The notes: a model not told the origin generated them from the sequence alone. Shown: positions 6,901 to 15,961, counted from the first letter of the stretch. The stretch: 44,215 nucleotides of DNA from an uncultured Bacillota bacterium (GCA_949291945.1 CASEXH010000034.1:1-44215); one strand, 5' to 3'. Program-made: numbers and translations.

Positions 6901-7851
6901 ATGATGAAAGATGTAATCGTCACACAAAATCTCACAAAAATGTATGGAGATAAGGCCGCTGTCTCTTCTATGGATATGCATGTGAAGCAGGGAGATATTT
7001 ACGGCTTTATCGGAAGGAACGGTTCCGGCAAGTCTACCACATTAAAAATGCTCTGTGGACTGGCTTTTCCTACCCAGGGAAGTATCCGGGTATTCGGCCA
7101 GTCCCTGAGCCGGGAAAGCGTAAGGAAACGTATCGGCGTTCTCATTGAATCTCCGGGGCTGGAAGGAGGCCGGAGCGCCTATGAAAACATGTACTTAAAA
7201 GCCAGCCTTATGGGAATCGTGGATCCTGACAAAGAGATCCGGGAGCTTCTTACTCTTACAGGACTGAATCCGGACAACAAAAAGCTGGTGAAACGTTATT
7301 CTATGGGAATGAAGCAGCGGCTGGGAATCGCCATGGCACTTCTGGGAGGCCCGGATCTGCTGATCCTGGATGAACCTATTAACGGTCTTGATCCGGAAGG
7401 AATGAACCAGCTCCGCTCTCTGCTGGTAGATCTGAACCAGAAGAAAGGAGTGACCATTCTGGTCAGCTCCCATATTTTAGGAGAGCTTTCCAAAATGGCC
7501 ACCCGCTATGGGATTATTAAAGACGGCTGTCTGGTGAAAGAAATTTCCAAAGAAGAACTGTCTGCGGAGTGTAAGGATTATCTCTATCTGAAAACTTCGG
7601 ACAGTAAAATGGCCGCTGTACTTCTGGAAGAAAAACTGAGAATCCGGAATTATGAAGTACGTCCGGAAGGGGAGATCCGCATCTATCAGAAAGCGGACTC
7701 CGGCCAGATCACCACAGTTATGACCTCCGCAGGCATTTCGGTATTTGCCATCTATGGCCATCAGCAGGATCTGGAAGGATATTTTCTGGATCTGATGGGA
7801 AAAGAAAGTAAAACCGGTTCTTCAAAGAAAGGGGGCAGACGCCATGCTTAA
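6901..7851 (+). CDS. ABC transporter ATP-binding protein (lantibiotic/bacitracin immunity type)
   Basis: A 316-aa ABC ATPase with Walker A GRNGSGKST near residue 38, signature YSMGMKQRLG, Walker B LLILDEPINGLDP and the H-loop SSH. The C-terminal third (from about residue 215) is an extra domain seen in drug/bacteriocin export ATPases such as BcrA and LanF. AGGAGG at 6891-6896 stands 4 nt before the ATG at 6901 and 7 nt before a second ATG at 6904; the second may be the real start. It overlaps the permease gene by 8 bp. Together they probably form a membrane complex that removes a cell-envelope-active peptide under control of the flanking two-component system. Confidence 0.9.
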   Translation: MMKDVIVTQNLTKMYGDKAAVSSMDMHVKQGDIYGFIGRNGSGKSTTLKMLCGLAFPTQGSIRVFGQSLSRESVRKRIGVLIESPGLEGGRSAYENMYLKASLMGIVDPDKEIRELLTLTGLNPDNKKLVKRYSMGMKQRLGIAMALLGGPDLLILDEPINGLDPEGMNQLRSLLVDLNQKKGVTILVSSHILGELSKMATRYGIIKDGCLVKEISKEELSAECKDYLYLKTSDSKMAAVLLEEKLRIRNYEVRPEGEIRIYQKADSGQITTVMTSAGISVFAIYGHQQDLEGYFLDLMGKESKTGSSKKGGRRHA

Positions 7852-8701
7852 TCTTACACGTATGGAATTCCGCAGACTATTCAGAGATAAAAGTGTTTAT
7901 ATTACTCTAGCTTCATTTTTAGGATTTATTCTGATCGCTCTGATCACAATGAAACTGGTAACCGATCAGAATCTTCTGTCTTTTGCAACGGAAAACGGAT
8001 TTGAATTCACTGCGGAAGATCAGGCTGACGCAGCCTCTTTCCTCAGTGCCACCATGGCAGACTTTGTCAGCAACCTTCTTTTTTCCGGAGGCCTTATGGT
8101 CTGCTTCAGCGCAATCTTCTGCTCCCTCAGTACCTGTGACGACTTTGCTTCCGGCTTTGGAAAAAATATCTTTTCCTACTATCCGGACAGGGGATACTAT
8201 ATCGTGAGCAAAATTGTTACCCACTGCGCCATTAACGCTATGTTTATACTGGCTCTTACGGCTGCCAGCATAATCCTGTTTGTGATCTTCGGATTTCCCA
8301 ATCCTCTGGGAGACCCTTTGAAAATGGCTCTTATGCTGTTGATCGGCTGGGTGGCGCTGATCCCTCTGACCGCTCAGAACATGCTTTTCTGCATGCTTAT
8401 CCGGAATGCAGCGGTGGCCAGTATCCTCTCCATCATCTGCGGTCTTGGAGCCGTGGCAGGAGTTTTAGAGACCATTGCCGGCCTCTTTGGAATTCATGTG
8501 GCACAGTTTTTCCCGCCCTACCTGGTGATGATGTCTCCCTATATCAGCGGCAGCGCCAGCACAGGATCTCTGTTGTCCTTTGCAGTGGGCCAGAACGGTC
8601 TGGGTACAAATCTGCTTCTGTCAGTGTTTGCCAGCCTTTTGTGGACCCTGTTTTATATCTGGCTTTCCAAAAAGGTGCTGAGCAAAAAAGATATCTGTTA
8701 A
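7844..8701 (+). CDS. ABC-2-type permease (immunity transporter)
   Basis: A 285-aa integral membrane protein starting MLNLTRMEFRRLFRDKSVYI, the usual cytoplasmic start of BcrB/LanE-type permeases. Six hydrophobic segments are visible: about residues 20-40, 75-95, 122-150, 158-180, 185-212 and 250-272. It overlaps the ATPase gene by 8 bp and is separated from the kinase gene by only 7 nt, so all are one transcript. It supplies the membrane part of the transporter; the substrate is not known. Confidence 0.85.
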   Translation: MLNLTRMEFRRLFRDKSVYITLASFLGFILIALITMKLVTDQNLLSFATENGFEFTAEDQADAASFLSATMADFVSNLLFSGGLMVCFSAIFCSLSTCDDFASGFGKNIFSYYPDRGYYIVSKIVTHCAINAMFILALTAASIILFVIFGFPNPLGDPLKMALMLLIGWVALIPLTAQNMLFCMLIRNAAVASILSIICGLGAVAGVLETIAGLFGIHVAQFFPPYLVMMSPYISGSASTGSLLSFAVGQNGLGTNLLLSVFASLLWTLFYIWLSKKVLSKKDIC

Positions 8702-8708
8702 GAGGAAT

Positions 8709-9617
8709 ATGCCTATGTTAAAAACAGCATTGATCATCCTATTTGCCATATTATTTTTCCTTTCTATCACTGCGCTTCTCCTCTACAGACGGCAGGTGAG
8801 GGGACTATCCGAACAATTAAAAGATCTGGAGCCGGGAAGCAATCAAAGGCTTACCTGCTCTGTCAGGGACAGAAATATTCTGTCCCTTTGCCGCCTGGTA
8901 AATACTTATATCGATTATCAGCAGAAACTGGTGCTTCAGGCCCGGGAAGCGGAGGAAGAACTAAAATATACCATTGCCAGTGTTTCCCACGATATCCGGA
9001 CACCCCTCACCGGAGCCTCCGGCTATATGCAGATGGCGGAAAAAACAGAAGACCCGGATAAAAGAAAAGAATACTGCCGGATTGTCCGGGGCAGACTGAA
9101 AGATCTGGAACAGCTTTTAGACCAGCTTTTCCTTTATACAAAATTGACAAGCCAGGAAATTTCTCTCCAAATGGAGCCGGTTTCCCTGTTTCCTCTTGTC
9201 TGTGAGGTTCTTACAGGATTTTACGGAAAATTTCAGGAACAGAACCGGGAGCCTTCCCTGGATTTTCAGGAAGAGGCCATTCAGATCCAGGGGGACAGCA
9301 GCCAGCTGAAGCGGGTTCTGGGAAATCTCGTTTCCAATTCCCTTTCTTACGGCCTTGGCACCCTTTTTATTGTTCAAAAGGGAAATACGCTGACCTTTTC
9401 CAATAAAGTAAAAGATCCGGGATCTATTGATCCGGATCAGATGTTTGTCCGTTTTTACAGAGGAGATCCTTCCAGAAATGCTTCAAAAAGTTCTCATGCC
9501 GGGCTGGGACTTTCCATAGCCAGAGAACTGACCCAGGCAATGGGAGGGAAAATTGAAGCCAGACTTCATGAGGATATATTGGAAATTGTATTGACTTTTC
9601 AGGGGATTTCCCGGTAA
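8709..9617 (+). CDS. Sensor histidine kinase of the ABC immunity operon
   Basis: A 302-aa kinase with one N-terminal membrane segment (residues 5-26) and almost no extracellular region, then HisKA with SVSHDIRTPLTGASGYMQM (His94), N-box LVSNSLSYG and G-box GLGLSIARELTQAMGGK. Such kinases with a reduced sensor region often detect their signal through the partner transporter, as in BceS-type systems. The conserved Asn in the N-box is present (NLVSNSLSYG). It ends the operon that starts with the response regulator at 6090. Starting ATG at 8709 follows GAGGAA; another ATG lies 6 nt further on. Confidence 0.85.
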   Translation: MPMLKTALIILFAILFFLSITALLLYRRQVRGLSEQLKDLEPGSNQRLTCSVRDRNILSLCRLVNTYIDYQQKLVLQAREAEEELKYTIASVSHDIRTPLTGASGYMQMAEKTEDPDKRKEYCRIVRGRLKDLEQLLDQLFLYTKLTSQEISLQMEPVSLFPLVCEVLTGFYGKFQEQNREPSLDFQEEAIQIQGDSSQLKRVLGNLVSNSLSYGLGTLFIVQKGNTLTFSNKVKDPGSIDPDQMFVRFYRGDPSRNASKSSHAGLGLSIARELTQAMGGKIEARLHEDILEIVLTFQGISR

Positions 9618-9639
9618 ACTGTCTATATAGAACAGTGGG

Positions 9640-9782
9640 GCTGCCGCATTAGTCATATGTCAGGAATATTTATACATTTTATGCGAATTTGTCGAGCATA
9701 GCTTTGAGATCATAGGCTCAAAGCGGCACAGACTGAGCAATAAAAGGTATAAATATTCTAGATTTTGATTAATGCGACAGCT
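9640..9782. repeat. MITE-like element: ~43-bp imperfect terminal inverted repeats with internal hairpin
   Basis: The left arm (9640-9682, starting GCTGCCGCATTAGTCA) and the right arm (9740-9781, ending TAATGCGACAGC) are about 80% complementary; both contain GAATATTTATAC in the corresponding position. The 57-nt centre contains a perfect 8-bp hairpin, GCTTTGAG (9701-9708) with CTCAAAGC (9717-9724). There is no coding capacity. The layout fits a non-autonomous miniature transposable element, or a structured RNA. No second copy was seen in this window. Confidence 0.55.
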
Positions 9783-9836
9783 TCAAGATCATCCGGTACT
9801 CTATAGTTTTCCGGACCATCAAAAGGAGAAAACCCT

Positions 9837-10373
9837 ATGGAAAATATTCTGATCATTTACAAATCAAAGTATGGCGCAGCCAGGGAATATGCCCAGCTTC
9901 TGGGAAAAGCCCTGGACACTGCCCCTGTTTCCATTGACCAGGCCAAATCTCAGATGGTCACTTCTGCAGATACGATTATTCTCTGCGGAGGAATCTATGC
10001 CTCTTCCATTGCCGGTCTCTCTTTTCTGAAGAAAAACGCCGCTCTTCTCAGTGGGAAAAAGACGGTTGTCTTTGCAGTAGGGGCGTCTCCCTATGACCAG
10101 AAGACTATTGAGGAGTTGAAGAAAAGGCACCTTTCTGGGGCATTGGAGGGAATCCCTCTCTTCTACGGCCGGGGTGCATGGAACGAAGAGATCATGACCG
10201 TAAAAGATAAATTTCTCTGTTCTATGCTGATGAAAGTAGTGTCCAAGAAACCTGCGGAACAATGCGAGCCCTGGGAACTGGCTCTGAAAGAGGCAATGGG
10301 GAAGAAATGCTCCTGGGTAGATGAGAAGTATCTGGAGCATTTATATAAATATATCCATAAAGACACCAGATAA
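9837..10373 (+). CDS. Flavodoxin domain-containing protein
   Basis: A 178-aa protein with a flavodoxin_5-type fold. The phosphate loop is YKSKYGAAREYA at residues 8-19, close to the T/S-x-T/Y-G pattern of long-chain flavodoxins and HemG-like proteins, followed by IILCGGIYASSIAG near 47-60 (second FMN loop). The C-terminal part, KKPAEQCEPWELALKEA, is variable. It follows GGAGAAAACCCT by a good ribosome-binding distance. Menaquinone-dependent protoporphyrinogen oxidase-like proteins share this layout, but a heme role cannot be shown here. Independent gene between the MITE-like element and a GNAT gene 29 bp downstream. Confidence 0.8.
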   Translation: MENILIIYKSKYGAAREYAQLLGKALDTAPVSIDQAKSQMVTSADTIILCGGIYASSIAGLSFLKKNAALLSGKKTVVFAVGASPYDQKTIEELKKRHLSGALEGIPLFYGRGAWNEEIMTVKDKFLCSMLMKVVSKKPAEQCEPWELALKEAMGKKCSWVDEKYLEHLYKYIHKDTR

Positions 10374-10402
10374 AATATAGAGTGAAAGTTTGGGTGAGGA
10401 AT

Positions 10403-10885
10403 ATGGAGATTACTCCAATTACACTGGAGAATCGGTCTGTAATTAATGAGTTTTTAATGAAGCATTGGTATTCTACGGATATGGTGGTATGCGGTGAGAA
10501 AATTGATATAACAAAATCAGATGGCTTGGCTGTATTCTCTCATGGAGAAATCACAGCCCTCCTCACCTATCGCATAAAACCGGATCATACCTGCGAGATC
10601 ATTTCACTGAACAGTCTTATAGAGAATCGGGGAACAGCGACGAAACTCCTCCAGAAAGTTTTTGATATTGCCAGGACTTATTCCTGCAAAACTGTAACAG
10701 TAATGACTACCAATGATAATTTAAAAGCCATAGGTTTTTATCAAAAGCGGGGATTTGACATGACAAGGCTGCATTATAATTCTGTAGAGAAATCCAGAAA
10801 AATAAAGCCGGAAATTCCATTGATTGGTGACTATGGAATACCACTGCGTCATGAACTGGAATTTGAGTATGTTTTAAAAATATAA
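10403..10885 (+). CDS. GNAT-family N-acetyltransferase
   Basis: About 160 aa from the ATG at 10403, which follows GGTGAGG; a GTG at 10382 would add seven residues but has no ribosome site. The acetyl-CoA-binding motif A is ENRGTATKLLQKVFDIA (the R/Q-x-x-G-x-G/A loop), followed by TVMTTNDNLKAIGFYQKRGFD, the characteristic N-x-x-x-x-x-F-Y-x-x-x-G-F stretch. It is downstream of the flavodoxin gene and ends before a convergent terminator. The acceptor substrate is unknown. Confidence 0.85.
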   Translation: MEITPITLENRSVINEFLMKHWYSTDMVVCGEKIDITKSDGLAVFSHGEITALLTYRIKPDHTCEIISLNSLIENRGTATKLLQKVFDIARTYSCKTVTVMTTNDNLKAIGFYQKRGFDMTRLHYNSVEKSRKIKPEIPLIGDYGIPLRHELEFEYVLKI

Positions 10886-10893
10886 ATAAACGA

Positions 10894-10932
10894 TAAAAAT
10901 CGGCTGAACGGTATTTTTAATTGTCAGCCGAT
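10894..10932 (-). terminator. Rho-independent terminator
   Basis: ATCGGCTGA (10899-10907) pairs with TCAGCCGAT (10924-10932). On the minus strand the stem is followed by TTTTTATCG, so it mainly ends the flavodoxin gene above 10949; it may also stop the plus-strand GNAT transcript. Confidence 0.75.
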
Positions 10933-10948
10933 CTTTAATAAACAATAA

Positions 10949-11482
10949 TCATAGCCGGTTTCCCAGTTTATACGCCATTTCCGGATACTGGCTGTGCCTG
11001 GTCATTGATGGAGTCCCGCACCCTCGTCCAAGGACCATACCCTGGTCCTGGAAATCCAGATATCTGACCAGTGTTTGGTAATGACTTTCCAGTGCATCAA
11101 ATGTCCAGTTATCATTGTTCCATGCAATGGTAAGAAGGGCCGATTTCATATGCTTCCTTGTAATACTGCTGTTATAGGAACAAAACCGGTCGATTACGAT
11201 TTTAAGCTGTGCCGACATTCCATAATAATAAAGCGGGGTCGCAAAGACGATCATATCAGCGTCCAGGACCGCCTTCTTTATTTTCTGATTATCGTCATGC
11301 AAGATGCAGGGGCCCTCATATCCGCATGAAACGCATCCGGTACATGGACGGATATCCATATCTGCAAGATCAAATCTTCTGATGCTATGGCCGGCTGCTT
11401 CCGCCCCCTGGCTGAAATTCTCCACTAAAATATTTGTGGATCCCTTTTTATTCAGACTTCCCTGTAAAATTACAATTTTCAT
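10949..11482 (-). CDS. Flavodoxin-family NAD(P)H-dependent oxidoreductase
   Basis: A 177-aa FMN-dependent enzyme. The phosphate loop is LQGSLNKKGSTNIL at residues 5-18, then the cysteine pattern CTGCVSCGYEGPCILHDD near residue 47, and VFATPLYYYGMSAQLK as second flavin loop near 79. ATG at 11482 is chosen because GGAGGAAGCAGCAG precedes it; the open frame extends further upstream (to 11626) but overlaps the end of the aldo/keto reductase gene. The pattern is the same as in the protein at 2551. It is directly downstream of the aldo/keto reductase gene (gap about 56 bp) and probably co-transcribed with it, suggesting a joint redox/detoxification unit. Confidence 0.85.
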   Translation of the reverse strand: MKIVILQGSLNKKGSTNILVENFSQGAEAAGHSIRRFDLADMDIRPCTGCVSCGYEGPCILHDDNQKIKKAVLDADMIVFATPLYYYGMSAQLKIVIDRFCSYNSSITRKHMKSALLTIAWNNDNWTFDALESHYQTLVRYLDFQDQGMVLGRGCGTPSMTRHSQYPEMAYKLGNRL

Positions 11483-11538
11483 CTGCTGCTTCCTCCTTTT
11501 TTCATCTGTAATTTGTTCTGTACTTTTGCAAATTTTAT

Positions 11539-12405
11539 TTACAAACTTGTCAATACAGGGTTGTTTAAATAGTCGTATACCCGTTTGACTTCGCTTATTT
11601 TCCGTGTATCCAGTATGGACGGGCAATCTTTGTCCAGCTGGGCAATCCGCATCATGTCTGCTTCCTCCAGTTTAAAATCCCAGATATTCAGATTTTCTCT
11701 CATGCGCTCCTTATGCACAGATTTCGGGATAACAATCACTCCCTGCTGTACATTCCATCGCAGGATGATCTGTGCCGGAGTCTTTCCGTATTTTTCTGCG
11801 ATTTCTTTCAGGATCGGTTCGTCAAACATCCCTTTCATACCTTCTGCAAAAGGCGCCCATGCCTGAGCCTGTATCCCCAGTTCACCCATGATCTCAAGAT
11901 CTTCTTTTCGCTGATAATGAGGATGCCTCTCGATCTGATTGATCTGCGGCTTGATTTCCACATTATAGCATAGATCCAGCAAACGATCCGGATAGAAATT
12001 GCAAACACCAATAGCCCGGATCTTTCCCTCCTTATATAGTTCCTCCATAGCACGCCAGGAGCCGTAATAATCTCCAAAGGGCATGTGGATAAGATAAAGA
12101 TCCAGATATTCCAGCCCCAGTTTTTTCAAAGATTCTTCAAAAGCAGTCCTTGTATTATCGTATCCCATCTGCTGGATATACGCTTTTGTAGTAATAAACA
12201 GTTCTTCCCTCGGTATACCGCTGTTTCTGATCCCTCTGCCCACTGCTTCTTCATTCTGATACGAGCTTGCCGTATCGATCAGCCGGTATCCTTCTGCAAT
12301 AGCATTCCTGACCACCGGTTCACAGTCTTCTTCCGGTATCTGAAAAACTCCGAAACCTTCCATAGGCATTTCAATTCCGTTATTTAATTTTATTTTCTCT
12401 ATCAT
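11539..12405 (-). CDS. Aldo/keto reductase
   Basis: A 288-aa NADPH-dependent reductase with the (beta/alpha)8 AKR fold. The catalytic tetrad is visible: Asp44 and Tyr49 in LIDTASSYQNEEAVG, Lys74 in ITTKAYIQQ, His107 in LYLIHMPFGDY. The AKR signature IPKSVHKERMREN lies near residues 229-241 and binds the cofactor phosphate. It starts at the ATG after AGGAGGCAGAGCT. Similar to 2,5-diketo-D-gluconate reductase-like proteins (AKR5). It heads an operon with the flavodoxin-type gene downstream. Substrate is not determined by sequence. Confidence 0.9.
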   Translation of the reverse strand: MIEKIKLNNGIEMPMEGFGVFQIPEEDCEPVVRNAIAEGYRLIDTASSYQNEEAVGRGIRNSGIPREELFITTKAYIQQMGYDNTRTAFEESLKKLGLEYLDLYLIHMPFGDYYGSWRAMEELYKEGKIRAIGVCNFYPDRLLDLCYNVEIKPQINQIERHPHYQRKEDLEIMGELGIQAQAWAPFAEGMKGMFDEPILKEIAEKYGKTPAQIILRWNVQQGVIVIPKSVHKERMRENLNIWDFKLEEADMMRIAQLDKDCPSILDTRKISEVKRVYDYLNNPVLTSL

Positions 12406-12564
12406 AGCTCTGCCTCCTGTTCATCCTTTCCTGCTTGCTTTCGGCATCAGTCTACCTTCTTCTCTTTTCTTCATTATCCTATAATTTTTTTACCCTGTCT
12501 AATACCTGTCTTTTATCATGAACTATTCCTGATATGTATGATAGAAGGCCTTTTCTGCCTGCCG

Positions 12565-13212
12565 TTACTTCTTACTCTCCACTCCGTTTTTCTGGCAGAT
12601 ATCTTTCAGGCAACACTTCTCGCAAAATGGTGATGTTCTGGCTGTGCAGACATCTCTTCCATGGTAAACCAGACGGTGGCAGAAATCACTGCCCTCTTCC
12701 GGAGGAATGATCTTCCATAGAGCCATTTCCACTTTTTTCGGCTCTCTGATCCCGTCTACAAGCCCGATCCGGTTGACCAGACGGATACAATGGGTATCGG
12801 TAACGATTGCCGGCTTTCCGAACACATCTCCCATGATCAGATTGGCACTTTTTCTTCCAACCCCCGGAAGCTTCAATAAAGCATTAAAATCATCCGGCAC
12901 TTTTCCCTGATACTGATCCCGGAGAATTTTCATACAGGCGCTGATATCCCTGGCCTTGCTCTTACCCAGGCCGCAGGGCCGGACGATCTTCTCAATCTCT
13001 TCCACCGGAGCTTCTGCCAGAGCTGCCACATCCGGATATTTTGCATAAAGATCCTCAACCACCACATTTACTCTTGCGTCTGTACACTGAGCGGCCAGCC
13101 GTACACTTACCAGCAGCTTCCAGGCCTGATCATAGTCCAAAGTACACTGGGCCAGAGGATATTCTTTCTTTAAACGTTCAATTACTTCCAGAGCAAGTTC
13201 TTCCTTTGTCAT
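12565..13212 (-). CDS. nth: Endonuclease III (DNA glycosylase/AP lyase)
   Basis: A 215-aa base-excision repair enzyme acting on oxidised pyrimidines. The helix-hairpin-helix LLKLPGVGRKSAN contains catalytic Lys121; the catalytic Asp139 is in VTDTH. The C-terminus carries the 4Fe-4S loop with Cys189, Cys197, Cys200 and Cys206. The first spacing is seven residues (CTARTSPFC), one more than the C-x6-C-x2-C-x5-C of the E. coli enzyme. Single gene; a 150-bp gap on either side contains no other coding sequence. Confidence 0.93.
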   Translation of the reverse strand: MTKEELALEVIERLKKEYPLAQCTLDYDQAWKLLVSVRLAAQCTDARVNVVVEDLYAKYPDVAALAEAPVEEIEKIVRPCGLGKSKARDISACMKILRDQYQGKVPDDFNALLKLPGVGRKSANLIMGDVFGKPAIVTDTHCIRLVNRIGLVDGIREPKKVEMALWKIIPPEEGSDFCHRLVYHGRDVCTARTSPFCEKCCLKDICQKNGVESKK

Positions 13213-13277
13213 TTTATATACATCCTTCCGTTGTGAGTTTTCTATATGTAAGTATACGAAAAAACTTTTTTTCGCAA

Positions 13278-13304
13278 CTGGCAGTGGAAATCTGCCAGGT
13301 TTTT
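13278..13304 (+). other. Intergenic hairpin, weak terminator candidate
   Basis: CTGGCAG (13278-13284) pairs with CTGCCAG (13292-13298) followed by GTTTTT on the plus strand. Both adjacent genes are on the minus strand, so its polarity is opposite to theirs and its role is unclear. Confidence 0.35.
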
Positions 13305-13353
13305 CGCAGGCGGTATTATTCGGTATATATGCTATGTCTCCGGTCCGCAGCTG

Positions 13354-14193
13354 TTACAGGATATACCTCTCTCCCAGGCGGAAAATATGATACTTCTTCT
13401 CCGGATAATACCGTTCCATATAGTCAGCAAAGATCAGCGGATTTTCTTCGTTTCCTCCAATCATGTCATAATGAAGAGGAATGGTCAGATCTGCCCCGAT
13501 CGTACTGGCAAACCAGCAGGCTTCCCGGCTGTTCATGTTTCCTACAATATCCCGTTCATTTCTTTCCAGATCTCTGCCGTTTATGGGGATCATGGCTGCG
13601 TCTATGCCATGGGATTTCTGAAGTTTGTCTATTAGCTCCCGGGTTACGATCGTATCCCCGCTGTGGAAAAACCGACGGTCTCCAAAACGGATCTCATATC
13701 CCAGAGTCAGACTGTGTCCTTCCTGGTCAAACTGATAGGATTCATGAGCAGTAGCCGCCGGATTCACCTGGATTCCCTCTTCCAGAGTAATCTTTTGATC
13801 CTGACATAAGCCTAAAAGCTGGTCTTTAGAAATCCCAAAAGAAAGAGCCCGCTCCACCAAAGGCAGCGGAAGGACAATCTTCATCTGTGGATTTCTCTTA
13901 GCCAGTTTTACCAGGGTTTCCTGGTGCATATGATCCCCATGGTCATGGGTGCAGAACACATAGTCTGCCCGAAGCTCTTCCGGCAGAAAAGGAATCGGAT
14001 AATTTCTCCGGTCCTCTCCGTCTTCTCCCGGCATTGCTCCCAGCACCGGATCTATGCACAGGACAATTCCCTTCCACTTCAGGATCATTCCCATCTGTCC
14101 GATATACCATAGACTGCACAGCTCTTTAGGAAGACTGGTTTCTACGATCTCCCTGAGAAGTTCACTGCCTTTTTTATACCATTTATTACTCAT
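13354..14193 (-). CDS. MBL-fold metallohydrolase, UlaG-like
   Basis: A 279-aa metallo-beta-lactamase-fold hydrolase. The metal motif HDHGDH is at residues 83-88, preceded by DPVLG (48-52); further ligands are likely HE in AATAHESYQ, HSGDT in RRFFHSGDT and H in LTIPLHYDM. The length and these motifs match the L-ascorbate-6-phosphate lactonase (UlaG) family, but no ascorbate PTS or other ula genes are present, so the substrate is open. It starts at the ATG after GGAGGCAGAAATT. Monocistronic, between nth and the dinB operon. Confidence 0.85.
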   Translation of the reverse strand: MSNKWYKKGSELLREIVETSLPKELCSLWYIGQMGMILKWKGIVLCIDPVLGAMPGEDGEDRRNYPIPFLPEELRADYVFCTHDHGDHMHQETLVKLAKRNPQMKIVLPLPLVERALSFGISKDQLLGLCQDQKITLEEGIQVNPAATAHESYQFDQEGHSLTLGYEIRFGDRRFFHSGDTIVTRELIDKLQKSHGIDAAMIPINGRDLERNERDIVGNMNSREACWFASTIGADLTIPLHYDMIGGNEENPLIFADYMERYYPEKKYHIFRLGERYIL

Positions 14194-14375
14194 AATTTCT
14201 GCCTCCTGTATTCTCTGAAAGCCATCGTTTTCAGAACGGTTCCTGTTCTATGTAAACTGCTTTTTTTCTGCTCCGTTAGATGCTTCACTGACAGAATTGT
14301 ATCATAAATCCAATTATAAGGCGAGAATAAACAGCAACTGCGGCCTCAGATTTTGACAGGTTAAGTGGAAAAGTT

Positions 14376-14687
14376 TTATTTCCCCACTCTCCACTTCCCC
14401 TCTTCCGGATAAAAATACAGACAGAAGGATTTTTCTCTTCCTTTCTGACAAACCCGGCACTGGTATTTCCAAAGTGGAATGCCTCCATACCGGAGCTTTT
14501 GAAAGGTATCTGTAAAAATGGGGCCGATAGTCTGGATCTGTCCATCTTCATTTTGAATTTTCATAGATAGAGGCATTCCTTTCCCCTGAACTGTAAACCA
14601 GCATTTTACCGCTGCCGGAAGAAGTTCCGAATCCAAAAGAACTCCCTCGTCTTTTTCATAGACTTTTCCGCCTGTTCCAAAATTCAT
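14376..14687 (-). CDS. Hypothetical protein coupled to DNA polymerase IV
   Basis: A 103-aa protein I do not recognise. Its ATG overlaps the dinB stop codon (ATGA), so it is translated with the polymerase and therefore probably SOS-induced. It has a C-terminal CRVCQKG motif with two cysteines, plus Phe/Tyr-rich strands (WFTVQGKGMPLSM, IPLWKYQC). In Bacillus the small partner of Y-family polymerases is YolD-like; I see no clear YolD signature, so I leave the function open. A 182-bp gap to the next gene holds no further coding sequence. Confidence 0.7.
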   Translation of the reverse strand: MNFGTGGKVYEKDEGVLLDSELLPAAVKCWFTVQGKGMPLSMKIQNEDGQIQTIGPIFTDTFQKLRYGGIPLWKYQCRVCQKGREKSFCLYFYPEEGKWRVGK

Positions 14688-15961
14688 CTCTCATACCTTT
14701 CTGCTGGCAGCTTATACAGAACTGTTCTTTTTTCTCTGGAAATACCGCCGGACATATGGTCTATGGGAGTATCCAGAAAGGCAGCCCTTTTGACTGCGTC
14801 TGCCCCATACCGCTGGCGGATACGGTCTACGGTCATCTCTGCCTTCCGTCTTTTTTCATAGGCTTCTCCCTGAAAAAGGCTTTCCTGTACCGGCATATCT
14901 TTTCTCGTAAGACAACTGCCCCGGATTCCCAGATGGCGAATGGGTTCTCCCTTCCATATCTGCCGGAACAGCAGAACTGCACTTTTATAAATTTCTTCTG
15001 TAAGATCTGTAGGATCAGAAAATTTCTTCTGATGGGAATAACAGTGAAAATCCCAGGTTTTTATGGAGAGGGTAAACACCTGAGCCATGACCTGATCTTT
15101 CCTCATACGGGCTCCCAGAGTTTCTGAAAGTCCAAGAAGAGCCAGACGGGCCTGCCGAATATCTGTCACATCAAAAGGAAGGGTCAGGCTGTTTCCATAG
15201 CCTTTGTTGGCTTCCGGCTCCGGCTCTACCGGAGAAGTGTCTATTCCGTTGGCAAAAGCCCAGAGAATTTCTCCATACTTTTTTAAGTGAGACTTTAATA
15301 TTTCAGGATCCGTGCGGGCCAGTTCACGGATGGTATAAATTCCCAGGCTTTCCAGTTTTCCTACAGTTTTTGATCCTGCAAAAAACAGATCCGATACAGG
15401 CAAAGGCCAGAGTTTGGTTCCTATTTCTCCTGGAAACAGTGTATGGACTTTATCAGGCTTTTCAAAATCTGAGGCCATTTTTGCAAGGACTTTATTGGAG
15501 GAGATTCCGATATTTACTGTAAATCCCAGCTCGTCCCGAATTCTTTTTCGGACTGTCTCTGCCGCTGCTTCGGGACTGTGCCATAAAGTCTGAGTTCCGG
15601 TCATATCCATAAAAGCTTCATCTATACTATACTGCTCCACTGCCGGAGAAAATTCTTTCAGTATTTCTATAAATGCTTTTGAAGATTTTTCATAAAGCTG
15701 ATAATGGGGCTGCACAAGGATCAGAGAGGGACATTTTCTTTTGGCTTCTAAAATACTTTCTCCTGTGCGGATCCCGTATTTTTTTGCGGGAATGGATTTT
15801 GCCAGAATAATCCCATGGCGCATAGCCGTATCTCCCGCCACACCAGCTGCCTGGCTGCGAAGATCTTCTTTTGCGCCCAGGTGCCGGAGTCTGTATACTG
15901 CCTCCCAGCTGAGATAAGCGGCATTTACGTCTACATGAAAAATAACCCTGTTTTCAAACAT
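14684..15961 (-). CDS. dinB: DNA polymerase IV (Y family)
   Basis: A translesion polymerase of about 425 aa. Palm motifs are present: VIFHVDVNAAYLSWE (metal-binding Asp) and YSIDEAFMDMTG (catalytic Asp-Glu). The helix-hairpin-helix of the thumb (SKTVGKLESLGIYTIREL) and a little-finger domain (GNSLTLPFDVTD...) follow. I choose the ATG at 15961 because AGGAGG lies 8 nt upstream; a GTG at 15970 would add three residues. The C-terminus has no beta-clamp motif that I can be sure of. Two LexA-like boxes lie at its promoter and start codon. It is the first gene of a two-gene operon. Confidence 0.93.
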   Translation of the reverse strand: MFENRVIFHVDVNAAYLSWEAVYRLRHLGAKEDLRSQAAGVAGDTAMRHGIILAKSIPAKKYGIRTGESILEAKRKCPSLILVQPHYQLYEKSSKAFIEILKEFSPAVEQYSIDEAFMDMTGTQTLWHSPEAAAETVRKRIRDELGFTVNIGISSNKVLAKMASDFEKPDKVHTLFPGEIGTKLWPLPVSDLFFAGSKTVGKLESLGIYTIRELARTDPEILKSHLKKYGEILWAFANGIDTSPVEPEPEANKGYGNSLTLPFDVTDIRQARLALLGLSETLGARMRKDQVMAQVFTLSIKTWDFHCYSHQKKFSDPTDLTEEIYKSAVLLFRQIWKGEPIRHLGIRGSCLTRKDMPVQESLFQGEAYEKRRKAEMTVDRIRQRYGADAVKRAAFLDTPIDHMSGGISREKRTVLYKLPAERYER

